Below are positions 1-9,238 of a stretch of 64,000 nucleotides of DNA, piece by piece. The DNA is taken from positions 48,093 through 112,092 of the forward strand of contig NMRB01002334.1 in the NCBI GenBank assembly GCA_002633025.1, read 5' to 3'. The DNA comes from Notospermus geniculatus. Lineage: Eukaryota > Nemertea > Pilidiophora > Heteronemertea > Lineidae. The notes under the pieces were generated by a model. That model ran no database searches, was not told the DNA's origin, and worked only from the letters and a program-made list of their open reading frames with translations. Position 1 is the stretch's first letter. Each line of letters begins with the position of its first letter. The position numbers and the translations under genes were made by a program.

Positions 1-217
1 CTTCATACCGTTGAACAAACTCTCGAAACGTTCTTCGGAAATATTCTGAAATGAGATGCAGACATGTTTACCGTTAAGACATGTTAAGAGCTAAAGGTGA
101 GTGAACTTCAAAACACTGAAGCTCAAAAAGCTTTTAAAATGTGTTGAGTGATTGCCTCGCCATCTTTGGAAAATTCGCCAAACTAACTTCATAGAAATGA
201 TCATTGGCAACCTAGAG

Positions 218-286
218 AAACCCGTCAGTAGGTATTCATTGAAAAGTACTCAGTGAGAGCTTTCCAATGAATACCTATGTGGTTTC
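218..286. mobile_element. Short palindromic foldback element, copy 1
   Basis: Near-palindrome whose arms read GGTATTCATTG and CAATGAATACC around a centre like AGTACTCAGTGAGAGC, with outer GAAACCC/GGTTTC. The same roughly 75-bp palindrome recurs at about 3107-3180, 10366-10433 and 10440-10530. There is no coding capacity. It is probably a miniature foldback transposon. The family is unassigned. Confidence 0.7.
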
Positions 287-359
287 AGGTGCCTTTCAAG
301 GTTTAAAACTCACTTCTGTTTTTCACAACCTGGCCTCAACAGTGAGACAGCTAACCTAC

Positions 360-577
360 CTTAATATTATTAATATTCAACTCAGTGAGGTCTGGATCAT
401 CGCTCTCAAGTTTCTGAATGCTCGCCTCGATGTCTGTGTCATTTGGTGGCTCGTCAGGGACCAGTTTCAATTCTTGGTATTTAGCAAGACCCTTGAACCC
501 ACCACAAATCTGTTCCTTGTTTTCATAAGCACTGTGATACTGGATTTGGTTAAGCATGCCGTGGAACCCAAGGATAG
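360..577 (-). CDS. tmod: Tropomodulin coding exon 4
   Basis: Follows a CTCCTTGCAG acceptor and ends AAG before GTAGGT. It encodes AILGFHGMLNQIQYHSAYEN and onward to LTELNINNIK (72 codons after 2 bases). This holds the end of the second tropomyosin-binding site and the first LRR strand. The next exon should lie left of position 1; bases 1-359 show no further exon. Confidence 0.92.
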
Positions 578-3333
578 CTGCAAGGAGAAAATTCATGCAG
601 TTAAATTCTGACTTTGTTCATGACCATACATGAAATGTTTGAGTTTGGGGTTTGGTGATGCACTGAATGAGCTGCTCCTCGAGTTCACCAGAAAGGTTTC
701 TGGAGAGACTGGGGTAATCATGTTAAGCGCCTTGGGACTGTATTACAGTGCATAGCACTAGGATCAGCATTATAATATTATAGTTGACAGCCTCAATTTT
801 GGCCATTTTCCCACCAGCGTGGTAATGGGTAAATGTAATAAGAACCATTGCCATTATTGGCAGAGACCCATAATCCACTAACGACGACAATCAACCTGTT
901 TGGATTGAAAATTAGGTCTCTAATCTTTGCGGGCCTAATAAAGGGGTCGTATACGGTAGAACATTTGATATTTACAAGGATAAGTATGCATATCAGGTCA
1001 ATGGTCATCTTGCATGTTCTAGGCCCGTATTCTAGAACGTTCCTTAACGTTAAGGTCGACCTTAAGTCTATTGTAAAACCACCGAGAACAATAGATTTAA
1101 GGTGGACCTTAATGTTAAGGAACGTTCTAGAATACGGCCCCTAGCCTTTTATTTTACTGGAGGAGCTGCTTCATGAGAGTTTTCTCAGGCAAGTTGGCTC
1201 TCTATGGGCATCTCGGCTGTAGAAAACTATGGGCAGTACCTATCATGCAGAGAATTGATTGGACTGGGGACAGAACTTGGAAACTCAGAGGTTTTAGGGG
1301 CTGATGTTTCCATTGTCCACTCCATCACATGAAGGGCGGGTACGAGGGCGATCGAATCTCGGCCCTGAGAGGTGACAGGGGGGCCAATGTTTCTGTCTCA
1401 ATCTCTATCACATGAATGGCAGGTCTAGAGGGGATCGAACCGTGGACCTCAGAGGTGGTCATGGTGATAGGGGCCAATGTTTCTATCTCCCTCTCTATCA
1501 CATGGAAGGCAGGTCAGAGGCGGGATAAAACCCCAAACCTCAGAGTTGAGGGGGGCTGATGTTTCTTTCACATGCTGGGCAGGTTTGAGGGGGATTGAAC
1601 CCAGACTTCAGAGGTCACAGCGCCAATGTTTGCACTACACCGCCGTGCAGTTCGTGTTGTTATATCACAGGTCGGTTTATACATGAACGGCAATCCATGT
1701 GAATGCGGGTCATCGGCGAAAAAACAGGTCCAGTACGACGTAGTATAGTTCCATGGGAAGGTGATTTCCGGCACCAGAGCTTCATTATCTGATAAAAACT
1801 TGGCAACAACATTATCAGCACAACCATTTGTTTGACTTCGGAGCTAATTATTACAGAGTGCTTTGTAATGTTACTCCAGAACCTCCTTAAATGGAACACC
1901 TCTACATTAGGAGCCTTGACAGCCGAGTGGTTATTGGGTCTACGCAGCAAGTGGTAGGCCGTGGGTTCAAATCTAGCCTGGGCCATATGGGATTAATCCC
2001 TGGCTCTTCAGTCCATCGCATGGGACAGTAAGCCAGGCTGCCTTGTACCTTGTGTCTTTGCAAGGGCAAGTAAAAGACCCCATCCAAGGGAGGAACATGA
2101 GTAGCTTGAGGTGGCCTCTTCACGTCCGTCACATGGGACAGTAAGCCGTGGTGCCTTGTTTCTTTGCAAGGGCAAGTATTAAAAAGACCCCATCCAAGTG
2201 AGGAACATGAGTAGCTTGAGAATGAGATGGCCTCTTCCATACTTACTAGGGCCAATAATGCTATGGCTTCGGCCCTAATGGAAAAATCCAATACAACACA
2301 ATCCACTTCTAGATTAAGGAAACCAAACTGCATTGATATGTTGACACCTACCTGCAAGATCGACCAGTTCCTCCTCCGACGCGTTATTCAAGATGTCATC
2401 AAACTCCGTACTAATCGCCGCTTCGTCCTCCGATTCTTTTGGCGGTTCCTTCGGTTTCCAGATTTTGCCTGCAAACATAGAGATCACATCACATTTAACC
2501 TCCCTTAGCGGACAACTCTAACAAGGGGACACTTCGCTTTTCAGAAGAACACTAAAGTTTAGTTCCAAATTGGTCACTCCTATGCATTATAACCTCTGTA
2601 ATAGGACACCTCTCAATTAAGGACCCTCTCTATCTCAAAGAAACGTTCTGACTGGGTATCGAACCCGGAAACTCAGAGGTGACAGACTCCTTTGTTTCCA
2701 CATGGCACAAAATAAAAGCGATGTCTTACCTCTAATTTCATGGATGAAAGGTTTCGTGTCCCAGTCTTTCTCTTCCAAAGCTTTCTTCTCTATGAACTCC
2801 AGTAAAGCCTCCCGGTCGAACGGACCGGTCGGGGCTTTGTCTGTCTTGTACTTTGAACGGTCACAGGCAGGTAGGGTGTCATTCTGAAAGTGGAGAGCAC
2901 GATTTTTATTAGGGCCTAGAAGGTACACGAAGGGTTCTAGCTACATGTAGGATCACTGTGTCCTCTTCAGCAAAGTAGGCATCAGCTGCAAGTGAATATC
3001 AACGGTTTTCTCACTTACCGTAATAAGATGGCTTTTCGAAAGGGAATTCCCCACAAAACTTTCTATAACTGATACAAATATGTGCAAAAGCTTGAAAAGT
3101 ACATAAACCCTGTCACATAGGTATTCATTGGAAAGCTCTCTCAGAGTACTTTCCAATGAATACCTATGTGATGGGTTTTCCAGCCCTTATCAGAACATTC
3201 TCCCGCAACTTACATCTGGGTCCAACTCGTTATTGAGTTCGTCTAATTCTGCTTCGGTGAGCGTCTCGAGGATGGCGTCGACATCTATGTCCTCGTACTC
3301 CTTTAAGTCTTTACCGAAAAGTTTCGTGGTCAT
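360..3333 (-). CDS. tmod: Tropomodulin gene, 5' half (four coding exons, continues past the left edge)
   Basis: Tropomodulin caps the slow-growing pointed end of actin filaments together with tropomyosin. Coding exons read on the minus strand are 3333-3214, 2883-2730, 2468-2352 and 577-360. Joined, they give 203 codons in one frame with GT-AG borders. The N-terminus is typical of the family, with FGKDLKEYEDIDVDAILETL, then the KAPTGPF block, then GKIWKPKE, then LTELNINNIK, the first LRR strand. These match, in order, the first tropomyosin-binding helix, actin-binding site 1, the linker to the second tropomyosin site and the start of the LRR domain. The usual length is about 350 residues, so about 150 LRR residues lie outside the window. 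A CAG acceptor just upstream of the ATG (about 3356) suggests a 5'UTR intron. Nothing looks broken. The TMOD paralogue cannot be assigned. Confidence 0.93.
655..755 (+). mobile_element. SINE tail fragment (GAGACTGGGGTAAT type)
   Basis: Holds the motif GATGCACTGAATGAGCTGCT, then AGAAAGGTTTCTGGAGAGAC and TGGGGTAAT. The same tail follows a tRNA-like head at 11945-12120. It recurs alone at 5675-5735 and 27120-27310 (twice), and in reverse near 29170-29250. It is the 3' part of a tRNA-derived SINE family. Confidence 0.6.
1022..1140. mobile_element. Palindromic MITE, GGCCCGTATT type, with CTA duplication
   Basis: A 119-bp near-perfect palindrome with termini GGCCCGTATTCTAGAACG and CGTTCTAGAATACGGCCC. 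It is flanked on both sides by CTA (1019-1021 and 1141-1143), a 3-bp target-site duplication. Related copies lie at 6499-6618 (CTA) and 47588-47706 (TGA). The termini resemble those of the 833-bp element at 35963-36795, which carries a PIF/Harbinger-like transposase remnant. Confidence 0.85.
1155..1235 (+). repeat. Arm of the CCATAGAAAACTATGG foldback repeat
   Basis: Contains GAGAGTTTTCTCAGGCAAGT, TGGCTCTCTATGGGCA and GTAGAAAACTATGGGCAG. This is one arm of a dispersed foldback family whose arms or full copies also lie at 5800-5985, 24821-24875, 31384-31441, 47757-47905, 49808-49893 and 58672-58780. Confidence 0.6.
1296..1640 (-). repeat. Tandem tRNA-like repeat, about four units
   Basis: Four imperfect units of about 65-93 bp. 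Each has a variant of CAATGTTTCTATCTC, then TATCACATG, GGCAGGTC and a reversed B-box-like word such as GATCGAATCTC or GATTGAACCC. It reads as tandemly amplified pieces of a tRNA-derived SINE in reverse orientation, not as functional tRNAs. Confidence 0.65.
1905..2300 (+). mobile_element. tRNA-derived SINE (family A), with internally duplicated body
   Basis: The head resembles a tRNA: CAGCCGAGTGGTTA is A-box-like and GTGGGTTCAAATC is B-box-like. The body has CATGGGACAGTAAGCC, TTTGCAAGGGCAAGT, GAGGAACATGAGTAGCTTGA and CCAATAATGCTATGGCTTCG. The body segment from CATGGGACAGTAAG to AGTAGCTTGA occurs twice. It is the fullest of the family-A copies in the window. Confidence 0.8.
2352..2468 (-). CDS. 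tmod: Tropomodulin coding exon 3
   Basis: Lies between a TTTGCAG acceptor and a GTAGGTG donor. It encodes KIWKPKEPPKESEDEAAIST and then EFDDILNNASEEELVDLA. The WKPK motif and the acidic linker before the EEELVDLA helix are characteristic of tropomodulins. Confidence 0.92.
2500..2635 (+). repeat. GGACACCTCT-type repeat fragment
   Basis: Contains GCGGACAACTC, AAGTTTAGTTCC and GGACACCTCTCAATTAAGGA. The same words occur at 17367-17445 and 17640-17830 in DNAH6 intron 13, so this is a dispersed repeat. The full-length ends are not clear here. Confidence 0.5.
2730..2883 (-). CDS. tmod: Tropomodulin coding exon 2
   Basis: Lies between a CTTTCAG acceptor and a GTAAGA donor, 154 nt. It encodes NDTLPACDRSKYKTDKAPTG and then PFDREALLEFIEKKALEEKD, ending HEIRG. 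The K-A-P-T-G-P-F block followed by an amphipathic helix is the family's first actin-binding site. Confidence 0.93.
3107..3180. mobile_element. Short palindromic foldback element, copy 2
   Basis: Arms ACCCTGTCACATAGGTATTC and GAATACCTATGTGATGGGTT surround GGAAAGCTCTCTCAGAGTACTTTCC. It is the most regular copy of this roughly 75-bp palindrome and lies in tropomodulin intron 1 sequence, just downstream of coding exon 1. Confidence 0.75.
3214..3333 (-). CDS. tmod: Tropomodulin coding exon 1 (start codon)
   Basis: Forty codons from ATG at 3333 to GACCCAGAT before GTAAGT. It encodes the N-terminal tropomyosin-binding helix, with FGKDLKEYEDIDVDAILETL followed by ELDELNNELDPD. This Met is chosen because it matches the family start and lies 23 bases after a CAG acceptor. 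Confidence 0.93.
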
Positions 3334-4334
3334 TTTGATTTGGTCGTGTTGTCAGTCTGCAAAATATGACAAAGAGAACACTTTTTTATTTATTAACATT
3401 CAGTAGTCACACCGCTGCTTAAGAAATCCAGATTTTTGGCCAGGAAAACTGGGCCTTTGCCCTTTACGAAGTGTACCTCACAAGGCCTATGCGAGGTTGT
3501 AACAGGTGAGGTATAGTCCCATGTAGGTCTAAATGTGCCCCTGCCATGGTCCCCACCACCTACACATGCACAATTCTACAGCGGACGTTATGAGGGCGAA
3601 GGTCCAGTATGATTCATAGCTTTCACCTGTTGAACTCTTTGAAGCCCTCAAATCAGTCTATACACAGTATTACAGAACTGTTGCAAAGAAACAGACTTTG
3701 CTCGAAAATCCTCTAAATTAAACCAGGAGCCAATAGAGATTTCAAATGGTGCATTTTAGAAGATACCGCCATTTGGATTTTGGGTACTGGCTTCATAATT
3801 GGACCAAAATCAGAGCACTGTACAGGGGCTTGGAAACTGATGTACAGCTAAAATGGGTGGCTTGAGACCCTATAAATGTATTGCCAATACATGTACATGT
3901 AGATAGAAACATGGGTCCATGTTTCTTCGAACTTTTTCAAATTAATTTCCAAGGCTTTTAGAAAACTTCAACAGAAGATACCGTCTGCTCAAACTAGGAG
4001 GCAGATGAGTTAATTCAAGAAGAGAAGGGTTAATTTCCATTATCCATCTTGGCGTAATTGTGGAAGCGTTAGCGCTATTCTACTGAATGTATGTTTATGC
4101 TACGGTGGATACACGTACAGCACAGTACTAGTGTTGCTGCCAATAACATCGTATGTATATTAACCTTCACCTAACACTTACAGGTATAAGTTCAGTATGA
4201 AGAAAAGCTTCGTTTATAGTTTTTGTGTTGTGACTCATATGTTTTGTATTGGTTACATTGAGTCAGAGCCGGAAGCCACAAGACCCTTTTTGCCCCCTCA
4301 CTGCGTCACGCCTGGTAACCGAGTAGTCCAACTC

Positions 4335-4475
4335 TGTCAGAGTGGCACAGTGGAAACATTGGCACCTGACACTATAAGGTTCCGGGATCAATCCCCAGTC
4401 AGAACCATTCTTTGATATAGAGTGACTGTCTTCGGACAGTGCAGGTTTTCCCAAGCACTCCCAAAGCACTCTTGG
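4335..4475 (+). mobile_element. tRNA-derived SINE (family B)
   Basis: The tRNA-like head is GTCAGAGTGGCACAGTGGAA with a B-box-like GGTTCCGGGATCAATCC. The tail is GTGCAGGTTTTCCCAAGCAC. Sister copies lie at 6737-6840 and 14080-14225. Confidence 0.7.
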
Positions 4476-4545
4476 CGCCCCGCCAGGTTAAAACGTCGAG
4501 AGGAGAACACTGACAACATACTCTGACAGAGAAAGTTCATGCAAA

Positions 4546-4765
4546 GAGAATGGCCTCTTCCGTACTTACCAGGGCCAATAAATGCTATGGCTTCGGCCTG
4601 CAGTGTTTCTGCCAGAGGGTACTATAAAGGGTACTATGCTCGTACCCTCAAAGGAACAGAAAAGGGCCATTTTCTTTAATTTCATGGGGTTTTTGCTGAT
4701 TTTGAAGAAATAAGTATCCTCAACAAAATTTCTGGCAGAAACCCTGGGCCCTGATGGAAAGTGAA
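4546..4765 (+). mobile_element. SINE family A tail, interrupted by a hAT-like MITE
   Basis: ATGGCCTCTTCCGTACTTAC through GCTATGGCTTCGGCC is the family-A tail. It breaks at 4600 and resumes at 4747 with GGCCCTGATGGAAA. The interruption is the element at 4601-4746. Confidence 0.75.
4601..4746. mobile_element. hAT-like MITE (CAGTGTTTCTGCCAG...CTGGCAGAAACCCTG)
   Basis: A 146-bp insertion with inverted termini CAGTGTTTCTGCCAG and CTGGCAGAAACCCTG inside a SINE tail. The flanks GGCCTG and GGCCCTG look like an imperfect target duplication. A relative at 5249-5562 has matching termini. CAG-type ends and this size fit non-autonomous hAT elements. The superfamily is inferred from the ends only. Confidence 0.7.
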
Positions 4766-5192
4766 CAAAACACAATCCCAACACTTTTGATTCTTATGAC
4801 ACGGAATAAAGCCAGTCTCGTAACAATAACAAACATGTCTATGTTTTGATGTAACACAAAGGCCTTGCCTGACAAACTCAACTTACCTTTCACATGTAAG
4901 CCAAGCTGAAAATTCAACCTTCTATAATGTACGGACAGAGCTGTCTGGTTAACAGGTGGTAGTGATGAGAATAAACTACCGGTAGATACCGGTACGTGAA
5001 GATATATACCGGCACCTACGGCAGCCAGCTTACGTACGTTGGATGGTCGGTATGTTCGAGAAGCCAACACAATATGCCGTGCGTCAAGATCAAGGAATGA
5101 CAGACGTAACCCTTGATTGACAGATCTCTTGTTTGTTTGTATGTGGAGAAGAGGGGAGAGTGCATTGTACTTTGAGGAGCATTCATACTTTG

Positions 5193-5585
5193 AGGTGCCC
5201 GGTGGTGTAGTTGTTTGGGTCTCCGACTAGCAGTCAGAGGGTCCCAGGCAGGGTCCCCGCCAGAGGCTACTTTGGGTACAAATATAGTACCCTAAAGAAA
5301 TTTGAGGGTACGATATGGTACCCTGAAATAATCATTTCAGTAATGTTTTTCTGAAATTTGTTACATTTCAAATGCAACTTTCATGCAGAAGGAAGACTAA
5401 TTTTGCATTTTGGAGTGTAAAAAATGACTCTGGAAGCCATTATTAACATTTTTAAAAAAATTTTGAAAAAATTTTTTTTTCAAAAAAAATTTTTTTCTTC
5501 AATTTTTTTTCTCCCCCCCCCCCCAGGTCGTACCCTGGAAAAAAATCCTGGCGGAAACCCTGCCAGGTTCGAATCCCACTGTGGC
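5193..5585 (+). mobile_element. tRNA-like SINE head split by a hAT-like MITE
   Basis: Left part GGTGCCCGGTGGTGTAGTTG through GTCAGAGGGTCCCAGG is an A-box-containing head. Right part CCAGGTTCGAATCCCACTG supplies the B box. They are separated by the element at 5249-5562, and CCAGG is repeated on both sides. Confidence 0.7.
5249..5562. mobile_element. hAT-like MITE with poly-A/T and poly-C centre
   Basis: Termini CAGGGTCCCCGCCAG and CTGGCGGAAACCCTG enclose 314 bp, including GGTACGATATGGTACCC, long A and T runs and about 12 consecutive C. It is flanked by a CCAGG direct repeat and inserted in a tRNA-like SINE head. Confidence 0.75.
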
Positions 5586-5799
5586 GTGAGACTTAGGGCA
5601 AGTCTATGCGTCACTGGCCTCTCTCCACCCAGGTATAAATATGGGTACCGGTTGGAAATGCTCGATTGTAGCGCTGAATGAGCAGCTCATCTGAGTTCTA
5701 CTGGTTTCAGAACAGACTGGGGTTAAAGTGTAAAGTCGGATGTCGATGATAACCTCTGCCATTGTTGAAATCAGACTATAAACCCAAACTTTAACTTTT

Positions 5800-5985
5800 A
5801 ACTTTAAAGGCACCATAACGTGAAGGTTGTCTTGCACAAAGTTGGCTTGCCATGGTGGACAACTCAACCGTAGAAAACTTTGGACAATTTCATTTGTGCC
5901 AACATTGGTGAATTGCCCATTGAGAGCCAACTTGCATGAGAAAACTCAAATGACATGGTGGAGTTGCACCTTAAAATTGTTCCAG
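5800..5985. repeat. CCATAGAAAACTATGG foldback family, diverged copy
   Basis: Contains CAACTCAACCGTAGAAAACT, then TGAATTGCCCATTGAGAGCC and AACTTGCATGAGAAAACTCA. Both halves of the foldback family are present but diverged. Confidence 0.55.
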
Positions 5986-6498
5986 AAGAACAAAACTGCA
6001 TAACTCCAACCCTGCTTTAGTCATTTTCAATAATGACCAATATTCAGGACATAAAAATAATCAGCACCGCCTCCAATGCATCAGGTGGCCATCAGAAGAT
6101 CATCTAACTAAACCCAGCATCTGGATCAATACATGTCTAAATGCGTCTGGATGAAGCTGGCCAAATTGCAGCGTGCTACATCTAACATATCGATCATTCA
6201 AATATCGTTCACATGAGAAGTGAACATGCTGTCTCATGGGCTGAGGCGATTAGCTCATTCCTGTTGATACAGTTGTTCCTGAGATAAGGCTCTCAATGTT
6301 CTATTTTAATCATACTGGTATCATAAGCGATATGAGCTGAATTGGTAATATCATAACAGCGAACGTGTTATTTAAATTCAGTGATATCAGGGGCCTGGAT
6401 GGATGGACAGACACTGCATAGGCCTACAAGCAAGTTGAAATAGAGGCACTAGGCAGTGAGTGAGGGACACAGATGTTTGGCCTTGTACCAAAAACCTA

Positions 6499-6618
6499 GG
6501 GTCGTATTTTAGAACGTTCCTTAACGTTAAGGTTGACCTCAAGTCTATTGTAAAACCAGTCGAGAACAATAGATTTAAGGTGGACCTTTTATGTTAGGAA
6601 CGTTCTAAAATACAGCCC
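6499..6618. mobile_element. Palindromic MITE, GGCCCGTATT type, copy 2, with CTA duplication
   Basis: A 120-bp palindrome from GGGTCGTATTTTAGAACG to CGTTCTAAAATACAGCCC. It is flanked by CTA at 6496-6498 and 6619-6621. It is the same family as 1022-1140. Confidence 0.85.
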
Positions 6619-6736
6619 CTACAGTTTATTTACCATTTACATTATATTTAGCCTGGAGTTGATGCACTGTCATTGAAAATCAGACCCTCTCCGGACTGCA
6701 TGATATTCAGGGTGAAAACAATAGCAACCAAGAGTG

Positions 6737-6845
6737 CTGTCAGAGTGGTGCAGTGGAAACCTCTACACCTGTCACCCCTGAGGTTCCAGGTTGAATCCCT
6801 GGTCGGACCCAATCTTCATAACTTAACAGACTCTCTCTTTTAAAA
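6737..6845 (+). mobile_element. tRNA-derived SINE (family B)
   Basis: GTCAGAGTGGTGCAGTGGAA and GAGGTTCCAGGTTGAATCCC are A- and B-box-like words with the family-B body after them. This is a pseudo-tRNA head, not a tRNA gene. Confidence 0.65.
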
Positions 6846-6849
6846 CTCG

Positions 6850-8150
6850 AGGGTTAAAATCCAATTTAAAGGGTGTAATAATATAAACACTATCAAAAGC
6901 GTTTGTTTCGTAATCTAAGGATTGACATGTTTAACCTCTCCAGAAAATATTTCACAACGGAAAGTGGAGTGAGTAAATAGATAGAGAGCAGAAGAATTAG
7001 GTCAGGAGAGCTCGATACCAGCACTGGGAAGAGGCCATGAACAGGAAATAAAACCCACATCAAAAGACTCGTGATAAATCCTCAGAAATATCATGAATGT
7101 GATGTACCAGCATTTGAAATATGAATAGAAAGGTGGGTATTATAAAACCGCTCCACTTGAAAACAGATCGGTCACAAAAAGACTGTCATCCATTCAACGT
7201 GCAAGGTGAATGCCGAGAATGGATCCACAAAACCTGAGGACAACTAATTCTGATTAATCTATTCAGTCCACAAATCCAGGATAGGATTAAAGTTTAGGAT
7301 ATATCAGGTTTCATAGAAGAGCAAGTTTATTTTCGGTACCAGGCCTGTAAATGTCGGCCAGGGCATTTTATTTTCATGATGCGAATTCGTGATCTTTTGC
7401 CATACCATTCCTATATTGACAATGATTGCAAGAAAAGCATAATTCAAATCTCAATCAATGCTTATCTGATCTACCTAGGCCCTTTACGTGGTTTACAATA
7501 CATGGCCTGAGGTTCAAGGAAGAGTGACAAGTCTATGATCCTGCGTTGGTTTCAGAGCCCATTGTTGAACCGACCCAGGCGTAAGAAACCACAATACCAC
7601 GAACAGCCTACTTTTCTGACATCGACAAGTCTTTAACCATTTCAGGGGTCATTTCAGGCCCTTTAGACATCAAAAGGGTTTTCTGGGGGGCATCTCCACG
7701 AAAGTTTCGTACAAAAATGAAAAGAGGGTCGAATTTTTTCGCACAGCAAACCGAACAGCCGCAGTTTCACAGGAATTCCTGAAAAACTCAATGATATGCC
7801 TGTTTTTGTGCCAGACCCACAGCCCAAATTTATAATCGAAGGATCAAGGGGCAATAATTATGAGTCACACTGTATGTATGTAGATTGAGTGGTGTGATGT
7901 ACATTGCCAGACAGTGTGTAAATGTACAGTGTACATAATGTACACGGAATGTACACAGAGAGGCGAAAATGCAGGGCGATGCCATTCCGAAACAGCAGGA
8001 ATTTACTGAAATAGGAATAAAATACGGGAATTGCGGCAATGACTCGAACATACCTACGAGCCTGGAAGTATCGAAAGTCGAAAGCAAGAATCAAAATCGA
8101 AATCGAGTCCTTCTTTTTGCAGAGAATTGTTTGTTTTTGGGGAGAAGGAC
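6850..8150. other. Intergenic DNA with no recognised gene
   Basis: This stretch between the two head-to-head genes has only short open frames without family resemblance. I see TGTA-rich sequence near 7860-7960 and nothing else that I can name. Confidence 0.5.
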
Positions 8151-8159
8151 GGTCCACAC

Positions 8160-8330
8160 CCCCTGATGTTTGTTTACCAGAATGGCCAATTCTCGCCGAA
8201 TCGCGCAGGTGCTCGAGAATTCGCGAGATCCAATCGGCTGTTCCGCCCTCCGCCCCCCTGTCAATTTCAACTTCAATCAAAAGTTTATAAAGTCAGATTT
8301 CTTGTAGAAGATTATAAAAAGACGGGAGGT
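8160..8330 (+). promoter_or_regulatory. Candidate promoter region
   Basis: The interval holds two CCAAT words (GGCCAATTC near 8183, GATCCAATCGG near 8230), GC-box-like CCGCCC repeats near 8245-8260, and TTTATAAAG near 8283. It lies between the tropomodulin and dynein start codons, so it could serve either gene. Only motifs support it. The transcription start is unknown. Confidence 0.3.
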
Positions 8331-8469
8331 AAGGATATATCATGTATGTATACAACTAGCAGCTTCATTTTGAATTGTGCTAATGCCTTATTTCCAATGC
8401 CTTATTTCGGCCTAATTTCATAACTTTTTGTCTTCGGTAAACTTCGGGACTGTTCGTTTGTTTCCGGCG

Positions 8470-8632
8470 GTTGCTTGGAGAAAGTGAAACAATATGGCCG
8501 CTGTCGAAAATTGACACCGAANTTCCTGGTGGAAAATAATGATCTGCGCATGTAGCAAACGGTCTGTTGCTAAGGCTCGTTGCCAAGAACGAAGGTCACA
8601 CGCGAGGTGGCTAATTAGGCATTGTCGGCAAC
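8470..8632. promoter_or_regulatory. Cluster of RFX-type half-sites upstream of the dynein gene
   Basis: GTTGCT at 8470 and 8566, GTTGCC at 8579 and GGCAAC at 8627 are half-sites of the X-box bound by RFX factors, the usual activators of ciliary genes. No complete X-box with the normal 0-3 base spacer is seen, so the assignment is weak. Confidence 0.25.
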
Positions 8633-9010
8633 GCACATCGGTTGAAAGGCCTGTGGTGTGATTACAAGAACAATACAAGAACAATAGCTGGCCTATTGAT
8701 GTGGGGATTATTTTAATCGGGGATTAGGGAGTGCGTTCTCCATCTTATTTTATACCTCCATGGTCGGAGAGTGTGAGACTGACTGAGTGAGTAGGCCTAC
8801 GGTATATGATGAGTGAGTGTCACACTGTGTCAGTCAGTGTGTGACGGTGTGGCATCAAGGTTATGTCCGTGACAGGAGTGAGTGACTGACATATACAGTG
8901 ACACTGACAGACAGTCATTATTGATTGAGTCAGTGCCAAATTATGCATGTTAATAAATATATGAGGGTCTGATCTTGGTTTGCCATTCGTTTTACAGTTA
9001 TCCGACCAGG

Positions 9011-9238
9011 ATGGCAGCAAGTAAGGCTGCAATGTCGGCCAATGCGTCGACCATCCAACCAATGGATGAGGACGATTCTGACCTACTCGGCGTCAATCAT
9101 GATGTCCTTAAAAGCAGGCTGTACTCCACAGCTCCAAGACAAGCTGCGTTCAACACGCGGGCGATGAAATTTACTCGTCCTACTAAAGCCCAGATAAAAC
9201 GATATGCCATTCCCAGCGCTCCCAAACTGGAGCCGTTG
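9011..9238 (+). CDS. DNAH6: DNAH6 exon 1 (start codon)
   Basis: Residues 1-76, beginning [14 protein letters not shown] and ending SAPKLEPL before GTAAGT. The ATG at 9011 lies 14 bases after a TTTTACAG acceptor. An in-frame ATG at 8975 lies upstream of that acceptor and is therefore probably intronic. The exon has the poorly conserved N-terminus with the family-like [12 protein letters not shown] and KLEPL words. Confidence 0.85.

Noticed and set aside
8975-9010. Upstream in-frame ATG (MVCHSFYSYPTR) as the dynein start
   Set aside because: It lies before a good CAG acceptor at 8995-8997 and its peptide has no family resemblance. ATG 9011 is preferred.
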